DNA of 64,000 bases. Source: Prevotellaceae bacterium (GTDB taxonomy: Bacteria > Bacteroidota > Bacteroidia > Bacteroidales > Bacteroidaceae). Below are positions 54,642-63,490 of this stretch, one piece after another. Location of the stretch: positions 1 through 64,000 of the forward strand of contig JABZLB010000014.1 of NCBI GenBank assembly GCA_015256945.1. The letters are read 5' to 3'. The translations under genes were made by a program, and so were the position numbers. The first letter of the stretch is position 1. Each line of letters opens with the position of its first letter. Under the pieces are notes generated by a model. It saw only the letters and a program-made list of their open reading frames with translations, was not told the origin of the DNA and ran no database searches.

Positions 54642-56006
54642 ATGTCAACATTAACTATTTGCATTATCGTTGCGTTTTGTGTGGGCTATCTTTTCATTGC
54701 TCTTGAGAGTATAACGAAAGTAAACAAGGCTGCTATCACATTACTCATGTTTGCAGTTTGCTGGACTCTTCTTATGTTCAGCCCCGAGAGTTATTTCCCC
54801 AACCTTACAGGGCAAGACCTTATCAACACGGTAAGTTCGGCTATTGAGCATCACCTTGGCAGCACTTCCACCACGCTCTTCTTCTTGATGGGCGCCATGA
54901 CCATTGTGGAAATTGTCGACCAAAATGGTGGTTTCAATTGGGTTCGCTCCGCTTTACAGACACGCAGTAAGCGCGCATTGTTGTGGCGTATCGCCTTTAT
55001 GACGTTCGTTCTCTCGGCTATTCTTGACAACCTTACGACGAGTATTGTCATGGTTATGATCCTACGCAAGCTTATTCAAGACCATAAAGACCGCCTTGTT
55101 TATGCGTCACTTGTTATCATTGCAGCCAATTCGGGAGGTGCATTCTCACCTATTGGTGACGTTACCACTATTATGCTTTGGAACAAGGGCGTTATCACCG
55201 CTGCGGGTGTTATCTCTGAAATTATTGTGCCTTCTATCATTTCTATGGTTGTTCCTGCCTTTATCATGCAATATATGCTTAAAGGCGAACTGCAGATCAA
55301 AGAAGAAGCCACTAATGAAGACAGCACTGTTACGGTAGAGCACCTCTCTGAAAGTCAGCGCAAATCGGTATTCTTTATTGGTGTTGGCGGTTTAATGATG
55401 GTACCTGTATTCAAGGCCATCACACACCTTCCTCCGTTTGTGGGCATTCTTCTCGTACTAAGCATCTTATGGACTGTTACAGAAGTATTCTACTATAACC
55501 TGCCACATGAAAACGATGCAGAAGGAACGGGCAAGCGAGTAACTAATTTGCTTCGCAACATTGATATGTCAACCATTCTCTTTTTCCTTGGTATTCTTAT
55601 GGCTGTGGCATGTCTCGAACAGATTGGTGTGCTCACAGCGCTCGGCAAGGGCCTCAATACGGTATTCGATAATAACCATTATGCTGTAACAGGTATTATT
55701 GGCGTGCTGTCGAGCATTGTCGACAACGTACCCCTTGTAGCAGGCAGTATGGGAATGTATCCGGTGGGAGCTTCAGGCGACATGGCTGTTGACGGTATCT
55801 TCTGGCAGCTGTTAGCCTATTGTGCCGGCGTGGGAGGTTCCATGCTTATCATTGGTTCGGCTGCAGGTGTAGTAGTTATGGGACTCGAAAAAATTACCTT
55901 TGGCTGGTACATGAAACACGTAACCTGGATTGCTGCGGCAGGCTATTTTGCAGGAATTTTAAGCTATTGGGTAATGCGTAACTGTATTTTAACCACACCG
56001 TTATAA
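54642..56006 (+). CDS. nhaD: Na+/H+ antiporter NhaD
   Basis: 454 residues with about 12 transmembrane helices of the ion transporter superfamily. Characteristic stretches are NLTTSIVMVMILRKL (about 127-141), IAANSGGAFSPIGDVTTIMLWN and, near the C-terminus, SIVDNVPLVAGSMGMYPVG. The gene product exchanges Na+ for protons. It has its own promoter and terminator. Confidence 0.93.
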   Translation: MSTLTICIIVAFCVGYLFIALESITKVNKAAITLLMFAVCWTLLMFSPESYFPNLTGQDLINTVSSAIEHHLGSTSTTLFFLMGAMTIVEIVDQNGGFNWVRSALQTRSKRALLWRIAFMTFVLSAILDNLTTSIVMVMILRKLIQDHKDRLVYASLVIIAANSGGAFSPIGDVTTIMLWNKGVITAAGVISEIIVPSIISMVVPAFIMQYMLKGELQIKEEATNEDSTVTVEHLSESQRKSVFFIGVGGLMMVPVFKAITHLPPFVGILLVLSILWTVTEVFYYNLPHENDAEGTGKRVTNLLRNIDMSTILFFLGILMAVACLEQIGVLTALGKGLNTVFDNNHYAVTGIIGVLSSIVDNVPLVAGSMGMYPVGASGDMAVDGIFWQLLAYCAGVGGSMLIIGSAAGVVVMGLEKITFGWYMKHVTWIAAAGYFAGILSYWVMRNCILTTPL

Positions 56007-56075
56007 TGGTAACTGACGTGTCTGACAAAGTATTTCCTGTAAACAATAAATGCCAGACACCGTCTTTCAGAATAT

Positions 56076-56115
56076 AACAATAAAGGGTAGCCATCAATGG
56101 TTACCCTTTATTGTT
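56076..56115. terminator. Terminator of nhaD, overlapping the stop of the next leftward gene
   Basis: A near-perfect 18-bp stem with a 4-nt loop (AACAATAAAGGGTA with its complement, then GCCA/TGGT). The minus-strand stop codon of the lipoprotein gene (56108-56110) lies inside the right arm. Confidence 0.8.
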
Positions 56116-56416
56116 TTAGTTTTACAACAACAGGAGAGTCATCTCCCAGGTTTATTTCGCGGCTGTCTACAATATAACCCTGCTTTTTCACCGTGAGTTT
56201 AGCCTCGGCAGGTCCACCCGATGCAATGTGGCATACAAATACTCCCGCGCTATCTGAATAATAAACATTGCCTTTTTGCCCCAACGTTATTTCGGCATCA
56301 GCAATTGGTTTGCCCGTACGGGCGTCCAGAACTATACCATCAACACAGATGTCCATATTGCAAGAGGCTAGTAATAACAAGCTTACGATGACGGTTGTAA
56401 AAAGATATGACTTCAT
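56108..56416 (-). CDS. Small lipoprotein with carboxypeptidase-regulatory-like domain
   Basis: 102 residues from the ATG giving MKSYLFTTVIV, followed by the lipobox LLASC. The mature part is a small beta-sandwich: VDGIVLDARTGKPIADAEITLG and VKKQGYIVDSREINLGD, the pattern of CarboxypepD_reg-like domains. It is probably anchored in the outer membrane or its inner face. A promoter box lies at 56452-56459. Function unknown. Confidence 0.75.
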   Translation of the reverse strand: MKSYLFTTVIVSLLLLASCNMDICVDGIVLDARTGKPIADAEITLGQKGNVYYSDSAGVFVCHIASGGPAEAKLTVKKQGYIVDSREINLGDDSPVVVKLKQ

Positions 56417-56451
56417 TTGTATTGTTGCTTTAAAGAATTGTTCGGTGCAAG

Positions 56452-56482
56452 CAAAAATAAGAAAAAAGACTGAAATACACAA
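56452..56482 (-). promoter_or_regulatory. Promoter of the small lipoprotein gene
   Basis: On the minus strand TTG (56482-56480) is followed after 20 bp by TATTTTTG (56459-56452). It lies 36 bp before the start codon. Confidence 0.5.
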
Positions 56483-56704
56483 GTATGCGGCTTTAGTTTC
56501 GTTTCCGGCATACATGATGGCAGAGGATATTCTTAATTACGAATTTATTTTACAAACACTATCTCATGGCTGCGCCATAGCAAAACAAGTATAACCCTGC
56601 TCGTAAATAGCACAAAAATGAGCATTTTGTAACACGTTAATAGTCAGCAAGTTATTAAAAATACGCTTGTTTTGCAGAGAATAAAGGGCTTTTTTTTGCC
56701 TGCA

Positions 56705-56910
56705 TTACGCCGTAAAGACAGCATTGTAACAGAAAAAAGAATACGTATTTCTGATACTTTCATGTTCTATTTTTTATATGACGATAGGGTAATAAGCCCA
56801 CTTTCCACTTGTCTTTACATCGTAAAGGCGCGACGTTTACATCGTAATCGTGATCCCTTTACGACGTAAAGGTGTTGCCTTTACGTCGTAATTACAACTC
56901 AATAGTGCCG
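56705..56910 (+). repeat. Palindromic intergenic element, family B, copy 2 (decayed), with an outlying unit
   Basis: Units TTACATCGTAA, TTACATCGTAA, TTACGACGTAA and TTACGTCGTAA begin at 56815, 56837, 56859 and 56881, again exactly 22 bp apart. The right end (ACAACTCAATAGTGCC) is the same as in copy 1; the left end is degraded. A lone unit TTACGCCGTAA begins at 56705, 110 bp (five periods) upstream. The rest of the 0.9-kb gap to cysK holds only AT-rich sequence without a gene I can support. Confidence 0.8.
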
Positions 56911-57274
56911 AAAACGTATCCTCTCATATATATACAGGCCCCGGCTATATGGCTATCACGTCAAACATTATGCTTCAAATCACCTTATTTTCGTAGAATA
57001 CCGAGTTAATGAATATTAAATTTAGACCAATTTATTTTACAAAAAACAGGTTATAAAACTCTGAAACTATATTCATCAAACGGCACGAATAACAATATGA
57101 AGCCTTCGTATACACAATTCTTCTAACCTACTATCTCGCCATGTAACATATTCAAACATATTCTCCCGATACAATACTACTCCATAGAAAACTACGGACA
57201 AGCCATGCGATACCCTGATTAAGGGAGTACGAAAACATCAATCAGGGGGTATGAAAATACCTGGCAAGAGGTAC

Positions 57275-57319
57275 AAAAAACACCAGGCCGCCCCACCTGA
57301 AATATCAGACAGGACGGCC
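57275..57319 (-). terminator. Possible terminator of cysK
   Basis: On the minus strand GGCCG and CCTG pair with CAGG and CGGCC around a 10-nt loop with an internal bulge. A run of six T follows within a few bases. Confidence 0.4.
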
Positions 57320-57352
57320 GCTTCTGTTTATTATATTTAGAAAGTGTATGGT

Positions 57353-58300
57353 TTAGAGTGGATAATCCTCAAAGGCATAGAGCACAGTTGAGAGGTAACG
57401 CTCACCGGTATCAGGCAACAAGGTAACAATTTTCTTGCCTTTATTTTCAGGACGACGGGCTATTTCGGTAGCAGCAAAGGCTGCGGCACCCGATGAAATA
57501 CCTACCAGAACACCATCCTTAGCTGCAATCTGACGGCTCGAACGTATAGCATCGTCATTCTCAACAGCTATAACTTCGTCTACTACATCAGCGTCATAGG
57601 TAGCAGGAATAAAGCCGGCACCAATACCTTGTATCTTATGAGGTCCGGGAGCACCGCCCTCAAGAACAGCCGAAGCTGTTGGTTCTACGGCCACAATTTT
57701 TACATTTGGATTCAGCTCCTTTAAGCGCTTGCCAACACCACTCACCGTACCACCAGTACCTACACCGGCTACAAAAATGTCGACTTTGCCGTCAGTGTCG
57801 TCCCAAATCTCCTGACCTGTTGTTTCATAATGTACACGAGGGTTAGCCTTATTTTCGAATTGTTCGAGAATAACAGCCCCGTCGATAGAGTCGCGTAAGC
57901 GTTCAGCCTCAGCAATAGCACCCTTCATGCCGTCTTTTCCAGGCGTAAGCTTTACCTCTGCACCATAGGCTTTAACTAAGTTGCGACGTTCAACACTCAT
58001 GGTTTCGGGCATGGTGAGGATAAGTTTATAACCTTTTACGGCTGCTACAAGAGCCAAACCTACACCTGTATTGCCACTTGTGGGTTCAATAATAGTAGCT
58101 CCGGGTTTCAGAACGCCACGTTTTTCAGCGTCCTCTACCATTGCCTTTGCAATACGATCCTTTACGCTTCCGCCGGGGTTAAAGAACTCAACCTTAGCGA
58201 TTACTGGTGTTTCGAGGCCGCGGAGAGCCGAAAACTTCTGAAGTTCTACAAGGGGTGTGTGACCGATTAATTCGGTAATTTGTTTTGCTATTTTTGACAT
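57353..58300 (-). CDS. cysK: Cysteine synthase A (O-acetylserine sulfhydrylase)
   Basis: 315 residues. The PLP lysine is K47 in NPGGSVKDR. The substrate loop TSGNTG is at 74-79, the phosphate-binding loop is GTGGTVSGVG, and ISSGAAAFAA lies near the C-terminus. It makes cysteine from O-acetylserine and sulfide. It lies 220 bp after metY on the same strand, with repeats between. Confidence 0.97.
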   Translation of the reverse strand: MSKIAKQITELIGHTPLVELQKFSALRGLETPVIAKVEFFNPGGSVKDRIAKAMVEDAEKRGVLKPGATIIEPTSGNTGVGLALVAAVKGYKLILTMPETMSVERRNLVKAYGAEVKLTPGKDGMKGAIAEAERLRDSIDGAVILEQFENKANPRVHYETTGQEIWDDTDGKVDIFVAGVGTGGTVSGVGKRLKELNPNVKIVAVEPTASAVLEGGAPGPHKIQGIGAGFIPATYDADVVDEVIAVENDDAIRSSRQIAAKDGVLVGISSGAAAFAATEIARRPENKGKKIVTLLPDTGERYLSTVLYAFEDYPL

Positions 58301-58369
58301 AGTTGTATTGTTTTTGTTTAAAAATTCTTTTTATTTTGCAAGCTACGCTTGATCAGTAGGCAGGATTTA

Positions 58370-58477
58370 GGAGGAGTTAAGGAGTTAAAGCAAATGCCTG
58401 TCCATCCTTTTCGATAGAAGTTGGTGCGCTTGGGGTAATGTCTTAACTCCATAACTACCTATAACTCCTTAACTACC
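58370..58477. repeat. Inverted cluster of GGAGTTA words between metY and cysK
   Basis: GGAGGAGTTAAGGAGTTAA (58370-58388) faces TTAACTCCATAACTACC and TATAACTCCTTAACTACC (58443-58477). It could form a long imperfect hairpin. The repeated word spacing is 8-9 bp. Confidence 0.6.
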
Positions 58478-58478
58478 A

Positions 58479-58517
58479 CCTTATACTTTATGTCTTCAGC
58501 AGCCTTAAAGTATAAGG
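58479..58517 (-). terminator. Hairpin directly after metY
   Basis: A perfect 12-bp inverted repeat (CCTTATACTTTA and TAAAGTATAAGG) with a 15-nt loop begins 4 bp after the metY stop. No T-run follows, so termination is only likely. Confidence 0.5.
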
Positions 58518-58520
58518 CTA

Positions 58521-59816
58521 TTACTTCTCGTTTTTTACTGCTTCGAAGGCCTGATCAAGGTCAGCGATAAGGTCTTCATAATGTTCTGTACCAATGCTCA
58601 GGCGTATAGTGCCATCATAAATGCCCTGTTCGTTGGCCTCTTCCTCATTTAATTCTGAGTGGGTTGTACTCTTGGGATGGATAACCAGCGACTTTACATC
58701 TGCCACATTAGCCAGCAATGAGAATATCTGCAAATGGTCAATGAAGTCGAATGCCTTCTGTTGCGACCCATCAATCTCAAATGTAAATATCGAGCCGGCG
58801 CCGTTAGGGAAATAGCGTTCATACAGATCGTGATTGGGATGTGAGGGCAGCGAAGGATGGTTTATTTTCTTAACTTGTGGTTGTTTCTGCAAATATGCTA
58901 TTACTTTTTGTGTATTAAACACATGCCGTTCAACGCGCAGGCTCAGCGTTTCAAGGCCCTGCAACAGCACCCATGCGTTGAACGGCGATATACAGGCGCC
59001 CTCATCGCGCAGCAACAACGCCCTTACGCGGGTAACAAACGGCGCAGAAAGCTTGCCGAAAACCAGGCCATGGTATGAAGCATCTGGCTGTGTGAAGCCG
59101 GGAAACTTATTGTTCTGGAAGTAGTCAAAGGTGCCACCGTCAACAATTACGCCCCCTAACGATGTGCCATGACCGCCTATAAACTTGGTCGCTGAATGCA
59201 CAACAATGTCGGCTCCGTGCTCAATGGGACGGATAAGATAGGGTGTTCCAAAAGTGTTATCGATGATAAGTGGAATACCATTCGCGTGAGCGATAGCCGC
59301 AGAACGTTCTATATCCGATATGTTTGAGTTGGGATTGGCCAGCGTTTCAATGAATATCAGCTTTGTATTGGGACGCACGGCTGCTGCCATGGCATCGTAA
59401 TCGTCAGGATCAACAAATGTAGTTGCTATACCAAACTTACTGAGTGTATGCTTCAACAAGTTGTAAGTACCACCGTAAATTGTATTGGTAGCCACCACAT
59501 GATCGCCGGCATTTGCCAGGTTCGTAATGGCATAGGTTACGGCAGCTGCACCTGAAGCAACAGCCAATCCGCCTATACCTCCTTCGAGAGCAGCCACACG
59601 GGCTTCGAAAACACCCTGTGTTGTATTGGTCAGACGACCGTAAATATTACCGGCATCTTTCAGAAAGAAACGGTCAGAAGCATGTTGTGCACTGTGAAAA
59701 ACATAAGAAGTTGTCTGGTAAATAGGCACTGCACGTGAATCGGTAGCGGGATCTGCCTGTTCCTGTCCAACGTGTAACTGCAGTGTTTCAAAATGAAGCT
59801 TAGTCTTGTTACTCAT
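58521..59816 (-). CDS. metY: O-acetylhomoserine sulfhydrylase
   Basis: 431 residues, the length typical of MetY rather than the shorter cystathionine gamma-synthase/lyase. The PLP lysine is K211 in HSATKFIGGHG. Also seen are YGRLTNTTQ (59-67), NTIYGGTYNLL and the end SIGTEHYEDL. It makes homocysteine from O-acetylhomoserine and sulfide. With cysK next to it, the locus covers sulfide assimilation into both sulfur amino acids. Confidence 0.96.
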   Translation of the reverse strand: MSNKTKLHFETLQLHVGQEQADPATDSRAVPIYQTTSYVFHSAQHASDRFFLKDAGNIYGRLTNTTQGVFEARVAALEGGIGGLAVASGAAAVTYAITNLANAGDHVVATNTIYGGTYNLLKHTLSKFGIATTFVDPDDYDAMAAAVRPNTKLIFIETLANPNSNISDIERSAAIAHANGIPLIIDNTFGTPYLIRPIEHGADIVVHSATKFIGGHGTSLGGVIVDGGTFDYFQNNKFPGFTQPDASYHGLVFGKLSAPFVTRVRALLLRDEGACISPFNAWVLLQGLETLSLRVERHVFNTQKVIAYLQKQPQVKKINHPSLPSHPNHDLYERYFPNGAGSIFTFEIDGSQQKAFDFIDHLQIFSLLANVADVKSLVIHPKSTTHSELNEEEANEQGIYDGTIRLSIGTEHYEDLIADLDQAFEAVKNEK

Positions 59817-59923
59817 ATTTTGTTCCCTTTCTGTTGTGCTTTTCTGTCGGCTTTATTCTCACCATGTGAGCCTTATACGGCATCAAGCTGTTTGCAATAC
59901 TTATGTTTACGGTTGCAAAGGTA
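59817..59923 (-). promoter_or_regulatory. metY promoter box and 5' leader
   Basis: The minus strand reads TACCTTTG at 59923-59916, followed by a leader of about 95 nt. The leader holds a small hairpin (CTCACATGGTGAG) framed by GGC and GCC. I could not match it to a known SAM riboswitch class. Confidence 0.5.
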
Positions 59924-60109
59924 GGGCAAAATAGGGGCCTTCACAATAGCATACTAAAGGCATTTGACATACCATAATTATGGTATATTGGCTAAGACCT
60001 CCCTTTTTACGGGTTAAGGGCATGCCCGTCATGCTTTATTTTTTTAATAAAAACAGCGTAAAGATGCTAAAAAACAGGGATGAAGGAACTACCCTGCCAT
60101 TTATTTTAC

Positions 60110-60117
60110 TATATTTG
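60110..60117 (+). promoter_or_regulatory. -7 promoter box of the AAA ATPase/DUF4435 pair
   Basis: TATATTTG, 21 bp before the ATG at 60139, matches the Bacteroidetes -7 box. The rest of the 322-bp gap to metY holds only the metY promoter and leader. Confidence 0.6.
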
Positions 60118-60138
60118 CCTTACATAAAAACCTGAAAC

Positions 60139-60954
60139 ATGCAAAAGTTTGCCGATTATATTACACAAATAGAGATTGAGTCTCTTTGGAGTGGGACGAA
60201 GCATATTGTATGGAATCTCGACCGGAAAGTGAACATACTTAGTGGCGTTAACGGCGTGGGGAAGTCCACAATATTAAATAAGGTGGTCAAAGGACTGACG
60301 TCAGGGGGCGAGTTTCCCTCTCATCTTTTAAAAGGTGTACACCTTAAAGTGTATCCCGAAGACGCGCGATGGATACGCTCTGACATCATCAGGAGCTTTG
60401 ATCGACCGCTGTTAAATGCCGACCTGGTGTCGAAAATCGACATCAGTCTGGCAACAGAGCTCGACTGGCAACTGTATAAACTGCAGCGGAAATACCTCGA
60501 TTATCAGGTAAATATCGGCAACAGGATGATTGCTGAATTACAGAGCGGTGACCCGAATGCAGCACAAAAGGCACAGGATTTGGCCCGTCCCAAGACTACT
60601 TTTCAGGATATTATCGACAGTCTTTTTGCCGATACGGGAAAGAAAATCGTCAGAACCGAAAACGAAATACGCTTTTCTCAGATTGGCGAAACGCTTGTTC
60701 CGTATCAGCTTTCAAGCGGCGAGAAGCAAATTTTAGCCATTCTTCTCACCGTGCTTGTGGAAGATTGCCTGCCCTTTGTGCTTTTTATGGACGAGCCTGA
60801 AGTAAGTTTACACGTTGAATGGCAGAAACAATTGATTGACCTTATCCTCCGTTTGAACCCACAGGTACAGATAATTCTCACCACCCACAGCCCGGCAATG
60901 ATTATGAACGGCTGGGCAGACAAGGTGACAGAAGTAAGCGATATTACGGTCTAA
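60139..60954 (+). CDS. ABC-type AAA ATPase (AAA_15/AAA_21-like), possible AriA-like sensor
   Basis: 271 residues. The Walker A is GVNGVGKST (36-44), the ABC signature LSSGEKQ (191-197), Walker B VLFMDEPE (214-221) with D218-E219, and the H-loop H250 in TTHSP. The fold is that of SMC/OLD-type ATPases without the long coiled coil. The next gene, 80 bp on, encodes a DUF4435 protein. This is the gene order of the PARIS system (AriA ATPase, AriB TOPRIM nuclease). It is shorter than I recall for AriA, so homology in function is an inference; it may also be a conserved Bacteroidales pair with another role. Confidence 0.85.
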   Translation: MQKFADYITQIEIESLWSGTKHIVWNLDRKVNILSGVNGVGKSTILNKVVKGLTSGGEFPSHLLKGVHLKVYPEDARWIRSDIIRSFDRPLLNADLVSKIDISLATELDWQLYKLQRKYLDYQVNIGNRMIAELQSGDPNAAQKAQDLARPKTTFQDIIDSLFADTGKKIVRTENEIRFSQIGETLVPYQLSSGEKQILAILLTVLVEDCLPFVLFMDEPEVSLHVEWQKQLIDLILRLNPQVQIILTTHSPAMIMNGWADKVTEVSDITV

Positions 60955-61034
60955 ACGATGTAACAGGGTGGTTCTGGCACTGTAAAAACAGCCTTTTTCT
61001 TTCATCATGCCGAACAGAAAACAGAAAAAACAAA

Positions 61035-62060
61035 ATGGGTAAACGCCTAAATGACAATCTTACATCAGGCTATTTCGAAGCAGCCAACAGGCTGAACTCG
61101 AAACAGGCACGCCGCCGTATAGTGGCCTATGTGGAAAGTTACGACGATGTTTTCTTCTGGAGAACCGTTCTCAACCAGTTTGAAACCAGCCGCATTTACT
61201 TTGAAGTGATGCTCCCTTCGCGCGATAACAAACTGCAGCGAGGCAAGAAAGCAGCCATGATGAGTATGCTGTCTGACAAGGTTGGCGGCAATATGATAGC
61301 GTGTATTGATGCCGATTACGACTATCTTTTACAAGGCATCACGCCTGCTTCACAGGCTATTCTGTCGAGCCCTTACGTGTTTCACACCTACGCTTACGCC
61401 ATTGAGAACATGCAATGCTTTGCTGAAACCCTGCACGATGTGTGCGTAGCCGTAACGCTTAACGACCATATCATTTTCGATATTGAGCGTTATATGTGCG
61501 AGTTTTCAGAAGCCATTTATCCGCTTTTTGTCTGGAACGTGTGGTTTTACCGTACGCCCGACTATGGAAAATTTACGATAACCGACTTCCTTAAAATTAT
61601 CGAGACGGGTGCTTTCTCCCTGCGTCGTCCGGCCGACATGATTTATCATGTACGCCGGAAGGTCGAAAACAAATGCCGTTCCCTGCACAAACAGTATCCC
61701 GAGGCAATTGAAAGCTATGAAAATTTAAAAATAATTTTAGCCGATTTAGGCGTTACTCCCCAAAACACTTACATGTATATTCAGGGGCATCACCTCTTCG
61801 ACCGTGTGGTTTTACCCTTGCTTTCGTCTGTGTGCTCGAAATTAATCAGCGAGCGTCAGAACGAAATCAACGCCGAAAGCCTGCATTATACACAACGCCG
61901 TAACGAATTATCGTGCTATACCAACAGCATTGGCGACATTGTTTCATTGCTGAAAAAGAACACGGGATTTATGCGATCGCCTCAGTTTTTACAGATTAAG
62001 GCCGATCTGGAACGCTTTGTTGCCCTTTTCTCTCCGTCATCACAGGCCGTTAAGAATTAG
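61035..62060 (+). CDS. DUF4435 (TOPRIM-like) protein, possible AriB-like nuclease
   Basis: 341 residues. TOPRIM signatures of DUF4435 are visible: the glutamate E34 in YVESYDDVFFWR, and the acidic cluster D92-A-D94-Y-D96 in CIDADYDYLL. The middle (HTYAYAIENMQCF) is also typical of the family. TOPRIM domains of this group cleave nucleic acid, and in PARIS the toxin cuts tRNA once released. Here it follows the ATPase gene on the same strand. The last 11 bp overlap the convergent aldo/keto reductase gene. Nuclease activity is inferred from motifs. Confidence 0.85.
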   Translation: MGKRLNDNLTSGYFEAANRLNSKQARRRIVAYVESYDDVFFWRTVLNQFETSRIYFEVMLPSRDNKLQRGKKAAMMSMLSDKVGGNMIACIDADYDYLLQGITPASQAILSSPYVFHTYAYAIENMQCFAETLHDVCVAVTLNDHIIFDIERYMCEFSEAIYPLFVWNVWFYRTPDYGKFTITDFLKIIETGAFSLRRPADMIYHVRRKVENKCRSLHKQYPEAIESYENLKIILADLGVTPQNTYMYIQGHHLFDRVVLPLLSSVCSKLISERQNEINAESLHYTQRRNELSCYTNSIGDIVSLLKKNTGFMRSPQFLQIKADLERFVALFSPSSQAVKN

Positions 62061-63465
62061 CTTTTAGCTTATCAACAAACTTGCTAATACGGAACATTTC
62101 ATCCGGAATCATAATTTCTTGCGGACATAAAGGCAGGCAATGGCCACAGCCAATGCAGTGGTCGGCTTGCCTGACCCTGGGCACAGCACGGTCATAACTG
62201 ACAAGATATTCCCTGCGATACTTCTTATATTGCGGGTCTTTCAGGTTGTCTGTCAAATGTCCTTCCAATACAACATGGTTGTAATGAACAAATATTCCCG
62301 GAATATTAAGCCCGTAAGGACAAGGCATACAGTGTTTACAATCGGTGCAAGGGATGGTTCTGTACGTCATCATTTCTTTGGAAACAGCCCCCTCCAACCA
62401 TGCCTTGTCTTTGTCAGAGAGAGGCTCCAGAGGGCAGAACGACCGCAGATTATCCTTTAGATGCTCCATGAATGTCATGTTGCTCACCACCGTTAACACC
62501 CCTTTAAAGCTGCCACAATAGCGTAAAGCCCACGACGCTGCACTGTGTTCGGGCGCACGTTGTTTCAGTTTGGCCATTATAGGGTTAGGCAAATCGGCCA
62601 ACTTCCCACCAAGCAGGGGGTTCATGATAATCACAGGGATGCCGCGTTTCTGCAATTCTGCATATAAATAGCTGGCGTTAACCTTATCGGTTTTAAGCTC
62701 ATGGGCATGATTCCAACTTAGGTAATTCATCTCTATTTGAGCAAAATCCCAGTGCACCTGGCCCGCATCGTGCATACCTAAAGCATGGTCAAACACCTCC
62801 TGATCGCCCTGAAACGAGAAGCCTAAGTTACGAATTGTGCCGTCTTTACGTTTTTGAAGCAGAAAGTCGAGAACGCCATTGTCGATAAACCGCGCCTGAA
62901 AAAGCTCCATTGCATCGCGTTCATCATCGTCAATTCCTATGGCATCTAACGCATAATAGTCAATATAACGGGTTTGAAGCACCTTTAACGAGTTGTTGAA
63001 CATGGCTGTTGAAGCCTCCTTTGTAAACGTGCGCATGTTGCTCATCTTGCTTGCAAGCAGATAGCTGCTGCGCTTATGCCGCTGCAATGCCATGCCTGTG
63101 GCACGTTCCGACTGCCCATTACTGTATACGGGTGCGGTGTCAAAGTAGTTCACTCCGTGACTTAAGGCATAGTCAACCAATCGGTTTACCCTATCCTGAT
63201 CGATGGTTTCATCGTCGCTTTGTTGCTTTTCGCCACCGGTTCCACTTTGTCCAACAGTAGGCAAATGCCTCATACCATAACCCAAAAGGCCCACACGGCT
63301 GTGTGTTTCAGGGTTTTCACGATAAGTCATTTTGCCCGTAGCGGGTTCGTCCTGCATGCGGTTTCCTCCACCATTCTTACAGTTGGTCAGAGCTGTTGCA
63401 CTGGCAACGGCTGCCGTTCCTATTCCCAAGTGCCTCAAAAAAGCACGTCTGTCTATCTTCTTCAT
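62050..63465 (-). CDS. Tat-exported aldo/keto reductase with ferredoxin-like C-terminus
   Basis: 471 residues. The N-terminus has a twin-arginine motif (DRRAFLRHLG) followed by a hydrophobic stretch and a Cys (LTNC) that may be lipidated. The aldo/keto reductase barrel follows, with YFDTAPVYSNGQSE containing the catalytic Tyr. The C-terminal part has two cysteine clusters, CTDCKHCMPCP and CIGCGHCLPLCP, for 4Fe-4S clusters. It probably transfers electrons between a substrate and the polyferredoxin encoded 25 bp upstream. The substrate is unknown. Confidence 0.9.
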   Translation of the reverse strand: MKKIDRRAFLRHLGIGTAAVASATALTNCKNGGGNRMQDEPATGKMTYRENPETHSRVGLLGYGMRHLPTVGQSGTGGEKQQSDDETIDQDRVNRLVDYALSHGVNYFDTAPVYSNGQSERATGMALQRHKRSSYLLASKMSNMRTFTKEASTAMFNNSLKVLQTRYIDYYALDAIGIDDDERDAMELFQARFIDNGVLDFLLQKRKDGTIRNLGFSFQGDQEVFDHALGMHDAGQVHWDFAQIEMNYLSWNHAHELKTDKVNASYLYAELQKRGIPVIIMNPLLGGKLADLPNPIMAKLKQRAPEHSAASWALRYCGSFKGVLTVVSNMTFMEHLKDNLRSFCPLEPLSDKDKAWLEGAVSKEMMTYRTIPCTDCKHCMPCPYGLNIPGIFVHYNHVVLEGHLTDNLKDPQYKKYRREYLVSYDRAVPRVRQADHCIGCGHCLPLCPQEIMIPDEMFRISKFVDKLKANS

Positions 63466-63490
63466 GAAAATTACGTCATTAAAAGGGGGG

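Noticed and set aside
59817..59915. SAM-II riboswitch upstream of metY
   Set aside because: The leader lacks the conserved core I would expect, so only a leader hairpin is noted.
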